Assembly (NCBI GenBank): GCA_013398955.1
Contig: VWPU01004998.1
Coordinates: 1-64,000, forward strand
Direction of reading: 5' to 3'
Source of the DNA: Callaeas wilsoni
Lineage: Eukaryota > Chordata > Aves > Passeriformes > Callaeidae
DNA: 64,000 bases
In this document: positions 29,580 through 42,776 of the stretch, one piece after another
How positions within the stretch are numbered: the first letter of the stretch is position 1
Layout: each line of letters begins with the position of its first letter
Notes under the pieces: generated by a model
Told to the model about the DNA's origin: nothing
Databases searched by the model: none
Seen by the model: the letters and a program-made list of their open reading frames with translations, nothing else
Translations under genes and position numbers: made by a program

Positions 29580-30275
29580 CCTGCACAGACTGGAGAAATG
29601 GGCTGAATGGAACCACATCAAATTGAAATTTAGAAGTGATTTGCAAATGTATCTGGGATGGAATATCCTCTTGTTACAACACAGCCAAGGACAGAAAACA
29701 GCCTTGCAGAAAAAGACCTTCAGGACCTTGGAGGTCTTTTCCAACCTAAGTGATTCTGTGAGTCAGCAGTGTGTCCTTGCAGCAAAGGCCAGCTGCACCT
29801 TGGGCTGCAGCAGCAAAAGTGTAGCCAACAGATCAGGGCAAGTGATTCATCCCTTCTGTTTGAAGCTCTTGAAGATATACCTCGAGTGCCCTGTCCAGTT
29901 TTGGGCATCCCACTACAAGAAAGACATCAGCATGCTGGAACAGGGTCTGTGCAGGGCTGACAGGAAGGCAGGAGGCTAGAGAGCACCTGGGGTGTGGAAA
30001 GAGGCTGAGGGGACAAGGGATTTTAGCCACAACAAGAGAAGGGTTAGGAGGGGTCAATCTTCTGATTACAACTAGGTAAAGGGAGGACTTAGAGAAGACA
30101 GGGCAAGACTCTTTTCAGAGGTGCACTGGAGTAGAACGAAAGGTGACAGATGCAAGTTGGAACATAGAACATTCTGATTAGGTGTATGGAAATTATTTTT
30201 TACTGTGAATTTGGTTAAACATTGCCACAGGTTGCACTGACAGGTTCTAGAGTTTCCATCCATGGAAATAATAAG
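29580..30275 (+). mobile_element. CR1 LINE, plus strand, with an internal patch resembling a CR1 3' tail
   Basis: The body follows CR1: GAGAAATGGGCTGAATGGAA, GCCTTGCAGAAAAAGACCTT, GTCAGCAGTGTGTCCTTGCA, CTGTCCAGTTTTGGGCATCC, CACTACAAGAAAGACATC, then a worn stretch with GCAAGACTCTTTTCAGAGGT and finally GCCACAGGTTGCACTGACAG, CCATCCATGGAAATA. At 29727-29760 the text CCTTGGAGGTCTTTTCCAAC followed by CTAAGTGATTCTGTGA is a CR1 3' tail lying in the middle of the body, with the body resuming straight after. There is no canonical 3' tail at its real end; it stops near 30275. Many stops are present and the copy is dead. Confidence 0.8.
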
Positions 30276-30388
30276 AACTTCCTCTTCCCTCCTAAGTTTT
30301 CCTGTGCTTTTTATTACTATTTCCTCATAAATCCTGGGAAATGAGTTGTATTGGTATTCTAGTATTCTATTTTTTTTTCCATCAAATT

Positions 30389-30561
30389 CCAGGCTCCCCA
30401 GGGAAGTAGTCATAGCACCAAGGCTGCCAGAATGCAAGAGGCATTAAGATAACAGTCAGGCACATGGTCGGATTCTTGGGGCTGTCCTGTGCAGGGCTAG
30501 GAGTTGGACTTTGATGATCTTTGTGGGTCCTTTTCGACTCAGGATAGTCTATGATTCTATT
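30389..30561 (+). mobile_element. CR1 LINE 3' end, plus strand, separate insertion
   Basis: It begins AGGCTCCCCAGGGAAGTAGT, continues GTCAGGCACATGGTCGGATT and ends TTGTGGGTCCTTTTCGACTC followed by CTATGATTCTATTC. This 3' end belongs to a different CR1 subfamily from the copy just upstream, so I treat it as an independent, strongly 5'-truncated insertion. Confidence 0.88.
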
Positions 30562-32582
30562 CAAGTATTACAGAAAAAAAAACCCTCTCTTACCTGAACT
30601 GGTGAATGTGTTTGTTTTTGCCCATGAATGTGGGTATTAAAATAAGAATATAAGTATTAAAACGAAGTTGAAAAATATATGCTTAGGATGGGTTCTGGAG
30701 CAAAATGTGAGCCAAAGGCAAAGATATGTTTGTCATATTATGAGGACAGAACAGGGGGTTTTTTAAGCAAAGAGTTTATCAACAGTCCTGTGTAAAAAAC
30801 ACTGCAACTTTTAGGTAAAATTTATACACCATCATACATATAGAACACACTTTTCAATACATATTAGAAAACTGTTCAGCCTGTTGCGGTTCTTTATCAA
30901 CTCAAGATTTATCAGATAAGTGTGTTAAACTTTTTCACATTGATTTGCTTACAGCAATATCTCCAAATGCTACTGGGAAGCTTCTAACTTGAAAACAAAA
31001 ATTCAAAACTCCTGTTAATTAAATGTAAATTAGAAAGCTAACTTTTAAAAAGGAAAAAGAAAGGTCAACAATTATTTCAGAGCAGAATTAAAAAGGATCA
31101 GTATTTTATCATTACCTATGAAAATGACAATTGTAGCTTTTGTGCTTTTTTTAAAAACAAGCCAATAACATGGCTATTTTTAAAAAGATTTTTAAAAGTG
31201 ATGTTCTTTAAGGAGATGGACATTTCACCAGTGGGAAGAGAAGATTTTACTAAGCTTTTGTCAGCAAATGCTGTAGCTCAAAATTAATCTCATTCTGCAA
31301 TGTGTGTTTGCTTAGTAGTTTAGAAGCTGAGTAAGTTTTAAGTTTTGTCACACACTGTTGCTCATCATTGTGGATTGTGTAAAGCTTAACAATCCATGCT
31401 TGGATGAACTTTTGTCAATTGAATTAATAAAAAAGTTTATCTGAAATGAAATTAAAAATGGGAATAAAAGCATGCAGGTTTTTGAAAATGTAAGATTCTG
31501 AAAATATTCGTCACAAATGCTACAAGTCAGAATTAATTAGCTGTGATAAGACAATATTTTGTAGGGTTTTTTTGTTGTGTCTTTTTCCCCGCCTTATCTC
31601 ACAATGATTTTATGTTGCTGTAAGTGACCGGGTCAGGTAGAACCTTTCAAAAAGATGCAGATTGCTCTACTCCTGAAGAAAGTTCTGTCAATGTTAAGCA
31701 TGGCACTACGAGATGTATTTCTAGATCTTGTGTAAAGCTTATCATGTGTGGGCTTGTGATAAAGCAGAATATCCTAGTAAAAATATGTTGTGGGTTTCAG
31801 GGCAGAAGAGGTTAAAAACATCCTACCATTCTTTACTAGGAAACCTAGTTTTGGTTATAATGCTGTTAAGCCAGAATGAAAATGAAATTAGCTGGAAGGA
31901 AGCATTCAATTAGAACAAAACAATGGGAAAATGTGCAAGAGTTTGTTATACCAGAAGGTTTTCATTGAAGTTTTTGCTTTATTTGAGTTCTTTGCTATCG
32001 CTAGAAGGCATGCATCAAAAAAATACCTTTAAAAAACATCACCACTGCCAAAAAAAAAAAGACGAAAAAGACAAGAAAACCGAATTTTTCTTAGAAAAAG
32101 TTGAAAAGATGGTATTTTTCTTACATTCAGAATCCTTAAGGAGTTCATTTGTATTATCTCAGAAGAAAAGAAACTGAAGCAGCCTTTGTCAGACCATAAT
32201 TAAGAATGAACAATGTGGTTTTAATGCTTGGCCTCTTTTTAAAAGATTAGTTTGATTTGTTTTCATGTTTGTTTGGGGTTTTTTTCCCATGACAGTTTTC
32301 AGCCTATAGCTTAGTTAAGTCATTGAGGGATTCTTCCCCATACCATCCATCTTTTCCAATAATCGACTGAGCTACCACAAAAAATGTTGGTGACTTTGTT
32401 GAGTTGCTGGGATTGCTAGCTGATGGTTGATAGTCACTGTGCTAATGTGTGCCGAACTAGGTAATAGCTGGAAGCACTTCTGAAAATCAGGTTACTGATT
32501 TCCATGCCCAAACACAGCATTTAGGCACTGCTCATGATGGGAAGGTGGAGGGGCAGGTGCTAATCTCTTCACTTTTGTGAGC
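30562..32582. other. CTNND2 intron, unassigned stretch
   Basis: Very AT-rich, with an A-rich tract at about 32051-32090. No gene or nameable repeat was seen. Confidence 0.5.
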
Positions 32583-32860
32583 AGTGACATGACTCAAAAC
32601 AACATGAAGCTGAGCCAGGGGAGGTTTAAATTAGATATCAGGAAAAGGTTTTTCACCTGGAGCACGGTTGGGCACTGGAACAGGGTCCCCAGGGAAGTGG
32701 TCACAGCACCAAGCCTGCGTGTTTAAAAAGCATTTGGACAATGCTCTCAAGCACATGATGTGACTCTTGAGCTGTCTTGTGCTGGGCCAGGAACTGGGAG
32801 ACTCCAGGATCCTTGTGGGTCCCTTTCAACTCGGCATACTCTATGTTTCTCTGATTCTGA
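32583..32860 (+). mobile_element. CR1 LINE 3' end, plus strand
   Basis: It reads GCTGAGCCAGGGGAGGTTTA, GGGCACTGGAACAGGGTCCC, AAGTGGTCACAGCACCAAGC, TCCTTGTGGGTCCCTTTCAA and ends CTATGTTTCTCTGATTCTGA. It is the same subfamily type as the pieces at 30389 and 48004. Strong 5' truncation leaves only the last codons of ORF2 and the 3' end. Confidence 0.88.
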
Positions 32861-35800
32861 AATCTTGGAAATCAGAATTTTGGGGAATACAATAAGTTGT
32901 CCAGAAGTAGAATGGGCAGATTCTGCTTGTTGTCGTAACTATTACAGAGTGCCAGGCCTAATTTCCTACAGAGTTTGACATCCATAGTTATGTTCCTGGT
33001 GTTGTGTGTACCACCACATGTAAGTGTTTAAGTCAGAGAAAATGTTTTAGAACTTAGAGAAATACTGAGGATAATATTTTGAATACTTCAGTATCACCTT
33101 GTACTTGATATCTCTTGATCTTTTGATTGTGAGATCTAGAGACCTGAAATGTGATGAAGTCTGTATACTATTAGACGTGGTTAATAAATTTGTTTAATTC
33201 CACCAAAAGAATATGATTTGAAGAAAATGTCACTCTAGGAAATAAATTATGGCTGAAACAGTTGGCACAATTAATATTAGTAATTTGACTACTTAATTAT
33301 ATTCTGAAGAATGACGTTTTATTGGATTAAAATAACACACTTGTGATCTGATCATTCCAAACAACCTGATCTCAGATTAAGTTTGAGCTTGTCTGTACTT
33401 AGTTTATTGTATGTCCAGTATTTAAGGAAATGGTTTAAAAAATACTGAGATAAGAAATTGTTACAAAAGCAAAAAAATGAGATGAAGTCGAAGGTTGTAC
33501 AATTTTTTTTTTTGTGTTTCCATTACTAGGATATTTGTAGCTTCTTTGTGCTGGTTCTCCACAATGAGACATATCAAGAAAACAGATTAATCCTGTTATC
33601 CTCCTCAGGAAACTAACTGGTTTCATAGTTTTGGAGCAGATAAGTTTCTTTTGCTGAAAGGCGAGTTTCCAGCCTATGTCCAAAAAATCAGGTTTGGTGT
33701 AATTTTGTTTTTCACAGTGCATCCATATCTTTTACAGCAGTAGTATGGATCATATCATTCCCAGATAGATATTTCTCTGAAGGCAGAAACTCTAACAAGA
33801 CTTTTAAAACACCCCTTCCACAGATGCTCTCCCTCTTTTTCTGCTTGCTGAATACCCTCCAGAGATACCATCTCCATGAGAGGAGTAACACAGGTAATAT
33901 TCAGCACTGCCAAACTCATTACACTGGCATGTTAATGAAATCAAGTATCAGATTCTCTCAATAAAGAGAAGCTATTTCAGTAAGGATATGGACATGTTTC
34001 TGCCCAAAGAGAGGGTCTTATAGTCTGAAAGCCTTATATGGGGCTGCCAATTGTCACTTATATTCTCTCTCAAGTTTTTCATTATGTCTTCTGTTTTATT
34101 AATACAGAATATATAGGAATAATACAGGAAAAAGAACATAAGCAAAACCATAAACGCGCAGAATGACAACAGAAAAAGCTGATACTTTACATACCATCTT
34201 TTACTGATACGTGAGCCAATGAAGACTGTACTTAATAGTGAATTCTCTACCTCAGTGCACTTTTGGCATACTACTAAGTTATTTGAAAACAGTTTCCAAA
34301 TTTTGCATTCACAATTTAAATGTGTTTTTGAAAGCCTGACACTTGAGTATGGTTAATTTGAAATAAGCATGGAAATACTGATCTTAGGAAATAAATCATT
34401 AATGTAAAACTTGGTTATGTCTTACAAAATGAGGTTCTGGGTTCAGCCTATTGTTCATAAGCTGTTTGCTGAAAAATCAGGACAATTCAGTTTCTCATAA
34501 AGAGTGGATAAGCATTGTAGTAATTTGCCCAAGGAGACAATAATAAAAGCTATCATTTGAAACTTAAGGATATGTATAATATCTATCAAGAATGGGGCAT
34601 GACTAACAAGTCTATTTCTCTACAGCCCTTCTAGCTCTTCTTGATGGGCACTGATTTAATAATTTGACAGCATTCTTTTTGTCCCCATCCATCCTTATTG
34701 TACGTTGAAATGGTTTTGGATAGATTTGGAGGAAGAGAAAATTGAGGATATACTGAGGGAAGTGCCTTATTATTAATAAGTTCTTGAATTTAGAGTGTTT
34801 GCTGGCAAGTTTGATAAAACTTCTCCAGGAAAGTTCACTTTTAGTGCTTGCTGCTTGTGGGTCAAAGGTATTAGATAGTGGTTTTGTGGTATCTTAGATG
34901 TAGATTACAGCTGAGAACAAATCCTGTAACACGGTGCCAGTAAAAAATAGCCATGGGCAATCGACATCAAACATTGAAACAGAAGTAAGGTATCCAAGAT
35001 GCTTCAAGGAGTCAGTTCTGAGAAACTGTGCACAGAAACCTAAGTGCTATCTATCATTAAAGTTGCCTGCTTCTTTGTATAAAACCAGGATTTCAGTTGC
35101 TCCTTATTTAGATAACCTGCACCTTTCAGGTTCAGTATTTCTTTTTCAAAATGCACATACTGAGGTTTTGAAGGGAATTTCAACTAAGCAACTTTCTTGC
35201 TGTTTTTATAAATTTGTGCCAAAAGACATTGCTGTTATCAGAGGAATTAAGCATACCTTTGCACAGAGTTATGGAGATAGTTCCCTATTTTCCTATAGTG
35301 CTTTTTGCCTTCTACCTAATTTGGTGTATGATGAGGCAGAATACTGGAGCTCGGAGGGAAGTCTCCAGTGTTATCCCATCCTTCCTTCCATGTTGTCAGA
35401 GTAAGGAGCCGTCCTTCAAGTCCAGAGGCAAGAGGTCAAGAAGCAGATTTCCAACTGCATTTAACATCCCCGTTAATGCCTGTATAGGGGGAAGTTAGAT
35501 GGAAGGAAACTTTGTTCAAAATGTGGATGAGTTATCTGGTAGAACACAGATTCAGTCTATAAAGTGTAGATTGGTCAAATCTGGAGACTGAGAAGTGAAG
35601 AGTGGGTTGAAGCAGGATGATGAAAAAACAGGGGCAGAGTCTAGAGAAGAGCAGGAGAAGTGGATAAAGCAGAGGAGTCAGGGAGCTATGTTCTTTTGTT
35701 ACTGCTGGAGGATCTGAGACTAAACCTGAAAATACCCATTTATCCTGGCTACTCAGTCTGAGAAATCTAGGAGTAATTACTGAAAGATCTTATTGGCTTT

Positions 35801-38245
35801 GTTTGCTGCTATAAACAGTCATCACATCTGCGGGTCGGTTCCTGATCTGGTGATTAGGATCCCTGCATGTCTGGAAGGCTGTACAGAGAAATAAGAAGCA
35901 AAGAATACCTGACAGGGATTCAAATGAATCTTTACAGCAGCAGCATTAGTCAGCAGACGTAGGTACAATTCCACTGGACTGCCTTCAGCTATTACAAGCA
36001 GATAGGTAGTTCTTTTCCTAATGCACATTTTGCAAGTTATGAAATCTATTGGTCCTGTAAACAATAGTGTCCCTCCACACAAGCATGATTTATCCCTCAA
36101 GCAGTTTAGAAATTAAATGGTCATGAAACAGAAGTTGTGTAACAATGCATTTGTACAAGGAGTAAGTCAAAATGCAGCCAGATGAAGGTGTCCCAGAACT
36201 CCAGACATACCCTTTTTTCATCTGTGTGTTTCACCAGTGAAGACAAAGCCTGTCTTATTGCTTTCTTGAGGAAAAAAAATAATTTTGGTGTTGAGCTTCA
36301 GAGAAATATTTCAAAGAATTATTGCAGTCAGGCATGGTATTTTCTCTGCCTTTACCACCCCTACCTTCTGCTTCTAACCATCTGACCTCGTGTAGGCAAC
36401 CTTGAATTCTGTCTTGAGCATCCACTGTTTTGATACCTTTCTTCTTCTCCACTGCCTAAATTTAAATTCCACCTAAATCACTAGGCACCGCAATTTGACA
36501 AAATAAAGCTCTTACCTCAGGCTCTCAGTACTTCCTTGCTTTGGCAAGTCCTGATCACCCTTCAGTGCAGATATGGGAACACTTACTAAGGCTCTGTTGA
36601 GACAGGCTCCCAGCCAAAACCTCATTCTGGCTACTTTATCTATCCCTAGCAAATGATGAAGTTATTTTTCTATTAAGATGGCTTTGTTTGGGTTCTTGGT
36701 TTTAATAAAAGCATAGTTGTTTTCCAATGCAGTCTTAAGAAACTGATTTTCAATAAAGATGTATTGGTGGAAGCTACAGACTTCCCAGTAGACATAGCTT
36801 TCAAGGATACACTCCTCTTGACAGTAGCAATTTCTGCAGTCAGAGCAAAAGTGTATCCTGTGTCTTGCCATGATCTGTCTTGATAAAAAAGGATGAATTT
36901 TGTTGTATTTAGCTCTAGTGTTTGATATAGCAAATTTAAAACTTACTAATTCACTTAGAAAACAATTTGGGGCAGAGTTCTTTTCTGATTTTTTTCCTAA
37001 CTTTAGAAATAGACTGTTCTATTGCTCTTAAGTATTAGGTATTCTCTCCTTGCTTATATGTGATAATTAGTCCTGATTATCCTTTGTGTTGTCCGTATAC
37101 TTCTTCTGTTGGATTGACATGAACTTCTTAATGGTGCTGCTGCAACTGTGATCGTTCTGTAGTGGAAACTGAGCTATGCATTCTTTGATACTCAAGTATT
37201 TCGACTATCAGAAGTGCTCAGGAAGTATTAGCAGTATATTTAGCTGAGTTCCAGGAATTGCATGAATGGACACAGTTCTATTTCACTGGCATCTCAGAAC
37301 TGGATAGCAGCGTACTTTGAATGGCTAATCTTAGATGCTTTCTAGGCATGCTGCCACTTCAGCAGTTAAGGAATATTTTATAGATGTTAATGTGTTAAAG
37401 GGGCTTTTAAATCCCTCATGCTTTCAACTCATAGATGTACTCTCAGCTATTGCTAATTGTAAATAAATACTTTGCCTACTTCTGACTTTCCTTTACCCCT
37501 TCTATTTTTACCTTGTTCTCTACGCTGCTTGTTTGTACAAACAAATGATATTAAAAAAAACCAAACCAAAAACAAACAAGCAAAAACCCCAAAACAAACA
37601 CCCAAAAAAACCCCCAAAACTTTCATGCACACCAGCTCTCTGCTTCTTCACTCTCTATAGAGCAATATACGCCAGCTCCACAGGTACAGAGGAGGAAAAT
37701 TTAGTACAAATATTGCATTTATATCTGTTCTGTTATCTTAACTAGATCAAGATTAAATAGTTGTATTTTCTTTTCATTTGAATCTACTTTCTGCATTTTA
37801 TCTTGAAAGTCTCCAACATAAATGTTATCACAAAGATGGATGTGACTGCTGCTGCAATAGAATTCACATTGAACTGAGTACAGTGTGAAGTTTGCCTAAT
37901 TTCAAATATCCTATGAAAGTTACCTTAAATGTTCCACATATAGCTACTGACTTTTTGACTATATTCATGAATGGCTAGCAGGAGCCAGTGACTAACCTGA
38001 AAGGAATGTCTTTAGCTTAGATAAGAATGCTTTCTTCAAAGCTTATCAGAAAAAAAGTTTAAAAAAAATAATTATAGGGCACCAGTAGTTGGTAGAAAAG
38101 TTCTAGTTTCAGGGGGATTTCAATAAGCTTCACAGCAATGGCATTCCTCCCCCCAACAAGGGAATCCACAGTTTCAAGAGGATTAACTTGGTAGTAGATT
38201 CTATGGATTCCGGCCAGCGTTTCCAGCCTCCTTTCTGGGTTTGAG
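32861..38245. other. CTNND2 intron, unassigned stretch
   Basis: No gene found. An A/C-rich low-complexity tract lies at 37551-37620. The longest open frame of the window, 156 codons at 34934-35404, is here; it shows no domain, coiled-coil or splice context and is probably chance. Confidence 0.5.
37551..37620. repeat. A/C-rich low-complexity tract
   Basis: Runs of A are broken by C and CC (AAACCAAACCAAAAACAAAC and similar). It is similar in style to the T/G-rich tract at 3368-3484 read on the other strand and to 42275-42320. Confidence 0.7.
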
Positions 38246-38504
38246 CAGTGCTCTCCAAACGTTTTTGTTCATGAACCTCTATCAGTAAAACATTTTTGAG
38301 CACGCACCAACAATATATGCTTATTTATTTATAGATTATATTCATGTACTACTGTATTAATATATTATGAACCTTATAAAGCATAAGAACCCCAGAAATT
38401 AAAAAAAATATTGCGATAAAAATGAAGTAAACACCCTTCCTGCACTCCAGCAACTTGTCTTGCGCAATGCCTGGTGTATCTGCACCCCACTTTGGAGAGT
38501 GCTG
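38246..38504. mobile_element. Nonautonomous hAT-type DNA transposon (MITE), 259 bp
   Basis: The left end CAGTGCTCTCCAAACG and the right end (reverse complement CAGCACTCTCCAAAGT) form terminal inverted repeats sharing CAG and CTCTCCAAA. CAG...CTCCAAA ends are typical of hAT-Charlie-like elements. The flanking eight bases are GGTTTGAG (38238-38245) and GGATGGAG (38505-38512), matching at six of eight positions, as expected for an old hAT target duplication. The interior is AT-rich, includes TATATTATGAACCTTATAAA, and encodes nothing, so the element would need a transposase from elsewhere and is inert here. Confidence 0.8.
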
Positions 38505-41447
38505 GGATGGAGGACTAATAATCTCATAGTGGTAATAACTTTTCTGCTGAGGAGTCTGATTGAAACCTTGTAGAAGCAATCCTGCTTTAGGTCAGGCCCT
38601 GCAAAAAAGGAGTCCGAGATAGTAGTGTTGGCAAGATACCTTTGCTGGCTGAAAGCAAGGGAGCTGCAGATGGGCAGAGTTGGGAGTTTCCCCCTCGCCT
38701 AAACAGTCTGAGGGCTGCAGTCCCTTTTTTATTGGGCACCATGTAGGGAATGCAGCAGCAGTCACATCAAAATTGTAGTTTTCTTCTCCCCCCTCTTTCA
38801 CTGCCTTTTTCCCCCATTCTCACAGTGTGAAAGAGAGACTTCATTAATATTTTAATTTTTGGCTCAGGTTTATGAGTTTACTGAATCATATGTGCACAGT
38901 TATCTTTACAGTAAGTTTGTGCCACACTCTGCATGTAGGCCTCAGTCCTTAAGGGATCTTGCCCTTAAAAGCAAGTATGGTCTGTGTTGGGTTAAGTTCC
39001 CTTCTGTAAGCTGAGGCATCTGTAGTTCGGATGCTATTAGGCCATTCCTTTTCACTTTTATATCACTCGTGAAGAAATTTGTTTATTCTAAAAGCCAGTT
39101 GTAAGTAGTATTTAAATCTAAACCCATTTCAACCACTTCAAGCTAACACAGTAACAGCATTTCAGCAACATCAATCTAGCAGTGTTAGTCTACATGGAGC
39201 CACTTTTAGTCAGAACACCAGACTAGTAGATAAAGAACATTACAAGAATTTTCTTTATTACACTCATAGGACCCATCCAGTTATAATCAGTGCTTTGTAG
39301 TTCAACTATCCAATTTTCCCCTTCTTGTTGATTCGCTGAAAGCTCTGGCAGATCTTTGGAAGTTCATGGCCAAATAATTTGTCAGTGAAATTTATTGTAT
39401 GTAAATTGATAAATGTAGTGGTTAGGAGGAAATAATCATTGCAAATTCCTAATGAGAACAGAAGAACCTATTAATAATTTCAAGTAATCATCACCTCCAC
39501 TTTCTTTCTTAGTCTGCTAAATATATTGCCTCACAATATATTGCATGTTGCTTCCTAGGGATATGTAAACGTAAGGGCATAAGCAACTTTGTACATTAAT
39601 GAAAAGCTTTGCCAAAAGCTTTCTGATTTCCTCCATGCAGTCCATATTAGTCCTGTTGAAGAAATGAGCTGGAGATGTAGCTTATCCATATGTAATGGTG
39701 TTTATAAATCTGCTCCTGAAAAGGGAAGTGTATTTTGTGCAGTAAATTCCAGAAGTCAATCTGAAACAGCTTCTGTAGCAGCATTTATGTTTCCCAGCTT
39801 TTGTTTACGGTTTAAAAAATACCTCAGTTTAGATGTCAAAAGAGTAGTACTTTTATTATTGGGTATTTTCTCATCCATCTCTTCTCCATTCCTTTCCTCT
39901 TGGCTTACATCCTCAGAGTTTTCAGTTACTGCTGTAATTAAGAAGGCAATGTATTTACATTTGAAGAGAAAGACTTTAAGACTTTAACCTTCCTTGAATC
40001 TTTATTTTTGACTCTAATCTGAAGTTTTAGAAATAAGAGGACATTGTGCTTTACCCTCTTTACCACTCTAAGAATCTGATTGTGCTACAAGTCACTTTTG
40101 TTCTGATTTTGAACTGGTTTTTAAATCCATGTAAATCTTGCTGCAGCCAACTCTACTAATAAAACCTAAAAATGGATTTATTTTAGTGGCTTGGGAATAC
40201 ACAACTGTATCAAGATTAATCTCTGTTTCTGCAGCTAGGCCCTGGTACTATGTTGCTTTACTCTTTGCAGTGAATTTAGATGACAGTTTGTATTCAGCTT
40301 AGAAAAAAGACCCTAACAACAAAAAGGGATATTGATATAATTACAGTAAATGCCCTTTTTCATGTTATTAAAATAATCTGTGACAGGAACCTCCTAACAG
40401 CAACGATATTTAAATAAGCATGATTTTTATCCCTTGATGAATAAAAGTTAAAGAAGGCCCTGTTACCATGCATAATATAAACCTTGTCAGGTTTTGATTA
40501 TTTAAAACATTTTGATTATTTAAAGCCTTTACTGAAAATGTAGATTATGAATTACTTTTATTTTGTTCAAAATAATGCAGGATACACATAGTGAAGAGAT
40601 ACAATTGTGGCTAGTCATTTAGAAGGATATTATGGTTAATATAGAGCTTTGTGCATTAATGCTGACTTTAGTGAAAAACAGTGCTACATTTACTGAACAT
40701 TTTGAGAGTAGCACATCATTAGTTAAGAGTGCAGCCAGCCTGGGGTGCGATTTTTTTGGATCTTAACTTTTTTTTTTTTACTCTATCCTGTTACGATTTA
40801 AAGCTATATTAAGTGATGCTAAGCAGTACTAATGCTAAATGTTCTTAATATAATCCAATTATTAAGATAGGATTTTAAAGGTTTATTTTGCTTTTTTATT
40901 CAAGTTATACTCAGGAATAAGTTGTTTTGATGTTACTATTGCTGTTCAGAGTTCAAGTGGCTTGAATTTAGCTTGTGAGATACAGTAGATCTCATGAAAA
41001 AAACTACAAGAATATTCCTAATGTCATTTTTGTACTTTTTGAAATCTAATGCTTTTAATTGCTTCTGTATTTTTCTTAACATATCAGTTCTGGTTTAGCT
41101 TTTTGTCATATTTATAGCCAGTTTCTTCTTGCTCTCATTTTCTCTTTTATTGATATTATAAAAGTATAGGCCTTTTGGTGAGCAGTGATCTGTTCTGTAT
41201 GATTCAATGGTTTTGCCACCCTGGAATGTCTGACGAGGTAAATAATTTATTTTACTGAAGTGATGTCATATTGATGAGTTTCAAGACCCAAGGGCCCTGA
41301 AGTCTTAATGACTGCAAATCCTTACCAATTAACCCACTCTGAAAAACAAGGTGTGTCTAAAAGGACGGAGGTTTTTTTTCCTCTATTGATCATCTCTGGT
41401 TCTCAGCTAATTTAGGAGGGGATACAGGATTTTTCAATGTACTTTCT

Positions 41448-41711
41448 TTAGAATCTCCATACCACTTTCTCTTTTGGCTTTGGAGGTATCTCATCACGTG
41501 CTTCTGCAGGAACAATCAATTGCTTTGTGTCCTTAAGCTTTTTCCTCACTTCATGATGATGACAGGCCCCTCTATGTTCTGCTGATGTACTCCATTCAAT
41601 AATGGTTCCCAGGTCAGAATCAGGGGCTACAAGACAAGGGGTAGTGTAGTTTGGAAAAAATGGTAATGCTTTCATAGATACTGCCAGTCTGACTGAATAA
41701 AATACTTCCAT
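41448..41711 (-). other. Unidentified 87-codon minus-strand open frame
   Basis: The frame runs from ATG to TAA. Its second half looks more protein-like than other frames here: CHHHEVRKKLKD followed by PAEARDEIPPKPKEK and VVWRF at the end. I do not recognise the protein. The minus strand has CTGACAG just before the ATG, a weak acceptor-like site, and no poly(A) tract marking a retrocopy. It could be a decayed processed pseudogene, a small antisense gene within the CTNND2 intron, or chance; chance remains likely. Confidence 0.2.
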
Positions 41712-42727
41712 GAAGGTCTGTCAGAAATACTGCATGCTACATTTCTTGATAATCGCTATAAATAGAATATTATATGCAAACACATGCACTTATTGCAACT
41801 AAAATTTTATGACTTTCAATGAAATGTGCTTGCCTTCCTGCCTTGGGTTCCTCTGAACTGCTCAGTCTGAAAGTCTTACACTAATGTTGCTGAAGTTTGC
41901 AAGTAATCTATTAAAAAATTAATCCATTAAATCCATTTTGACTGATGTTTAATTTTACTGCAGACAAATCTCAAAGAGGAATACCATGCAATGTGACTTG
42001 TAAGCAGGCAGCAAGCCTTTTAGTGGAAGATACAAATCTTGCAGCCAGTCTTCAATTCATTGACCGCTCATTAATTTCAATGATACTGCTTGGGTAAAGA
42101 AGTTAGAAAATGACCTTTGATTCTGCCTATTTAAATGTTGCATCATTCTTATGGAAAAGAACTATGGAAGTAGAATAATAGGTAGTAAATGCATAGTCGA
42201 AAGTACATTCTGTAGATTTGCTTCTGTATTTACTTTGACATACTATGTCACTGGTAGAGGTTAATCTCAAAGGGAAAAAAAAAAAACCACAACAGAAAAA
42301 AAACAAACAAAACCCCCACCTTACAGCATTGTCTTAACATTGGTCCTTCTTGTAAGATGGAATTGCAAGAGAATACAGAGGCTTTGAAACAGCCTGTACA
42401 GTCACAGTTATATTTAAACAATGTGTATTAAATTACAAGTTCTCTTTTGTGGAACTTGAGACCCCTGAATATCTGTAGGAATAAGATTATAAAGAGCATC
42501 AGGGCAGAAATTCAAGGTCATTTTCTAATGGACCATTTTTATGGTCCAAGGTGAAATCTTAATTGCTTTTTATAACACAGTTTTTACAGAGATAAATATT
42601 GAAGTTTTATTCCTCTATTGAATTGTCATGCTTCTCTTTAAAAGAAAGGGACCTAGGTGCTGTACCCTGTGGAGACAAGTTGATTTCCTTCTTTCAGTTC
42701 TTTTGTTCCCATGTGCAGGGGAATGGG

Positions 42728-42776
42728 AAAAAAAAAAGAAAAAGGAAAAAAAGAAATTAAAAAAAAGAAAAAAAGT
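42728..42776. repeat. A/G-rich low-complexity tract
   Basis: Runs of A are punctuated by G on the plus strand. Overlapping 61- and 63-codon lysine-rich frames are products of this composition. Confidence 0.75.

Noticed and set aside
29720..30057. Several overlapping frames around 29.7-30.0 kb
   Set aside because: All lie within a decayed CR1 and show the CR1 pattern interrupted by frameshifts.
34934..35404. Longest open frame in the window, 156 codons, plus strand
   Set aside because: No recognisable domain or family. About one frame of this length is expected by chance in 64 kb of this composition, and there is no promoter, splice or retrocopy context.
39589..39987. 132-codon plus-strand frame with a hydrophobic stretch
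   Set aside because: No similarity I recognise, and the hydrophobic part follows from T-rich codons. Treated as chance.
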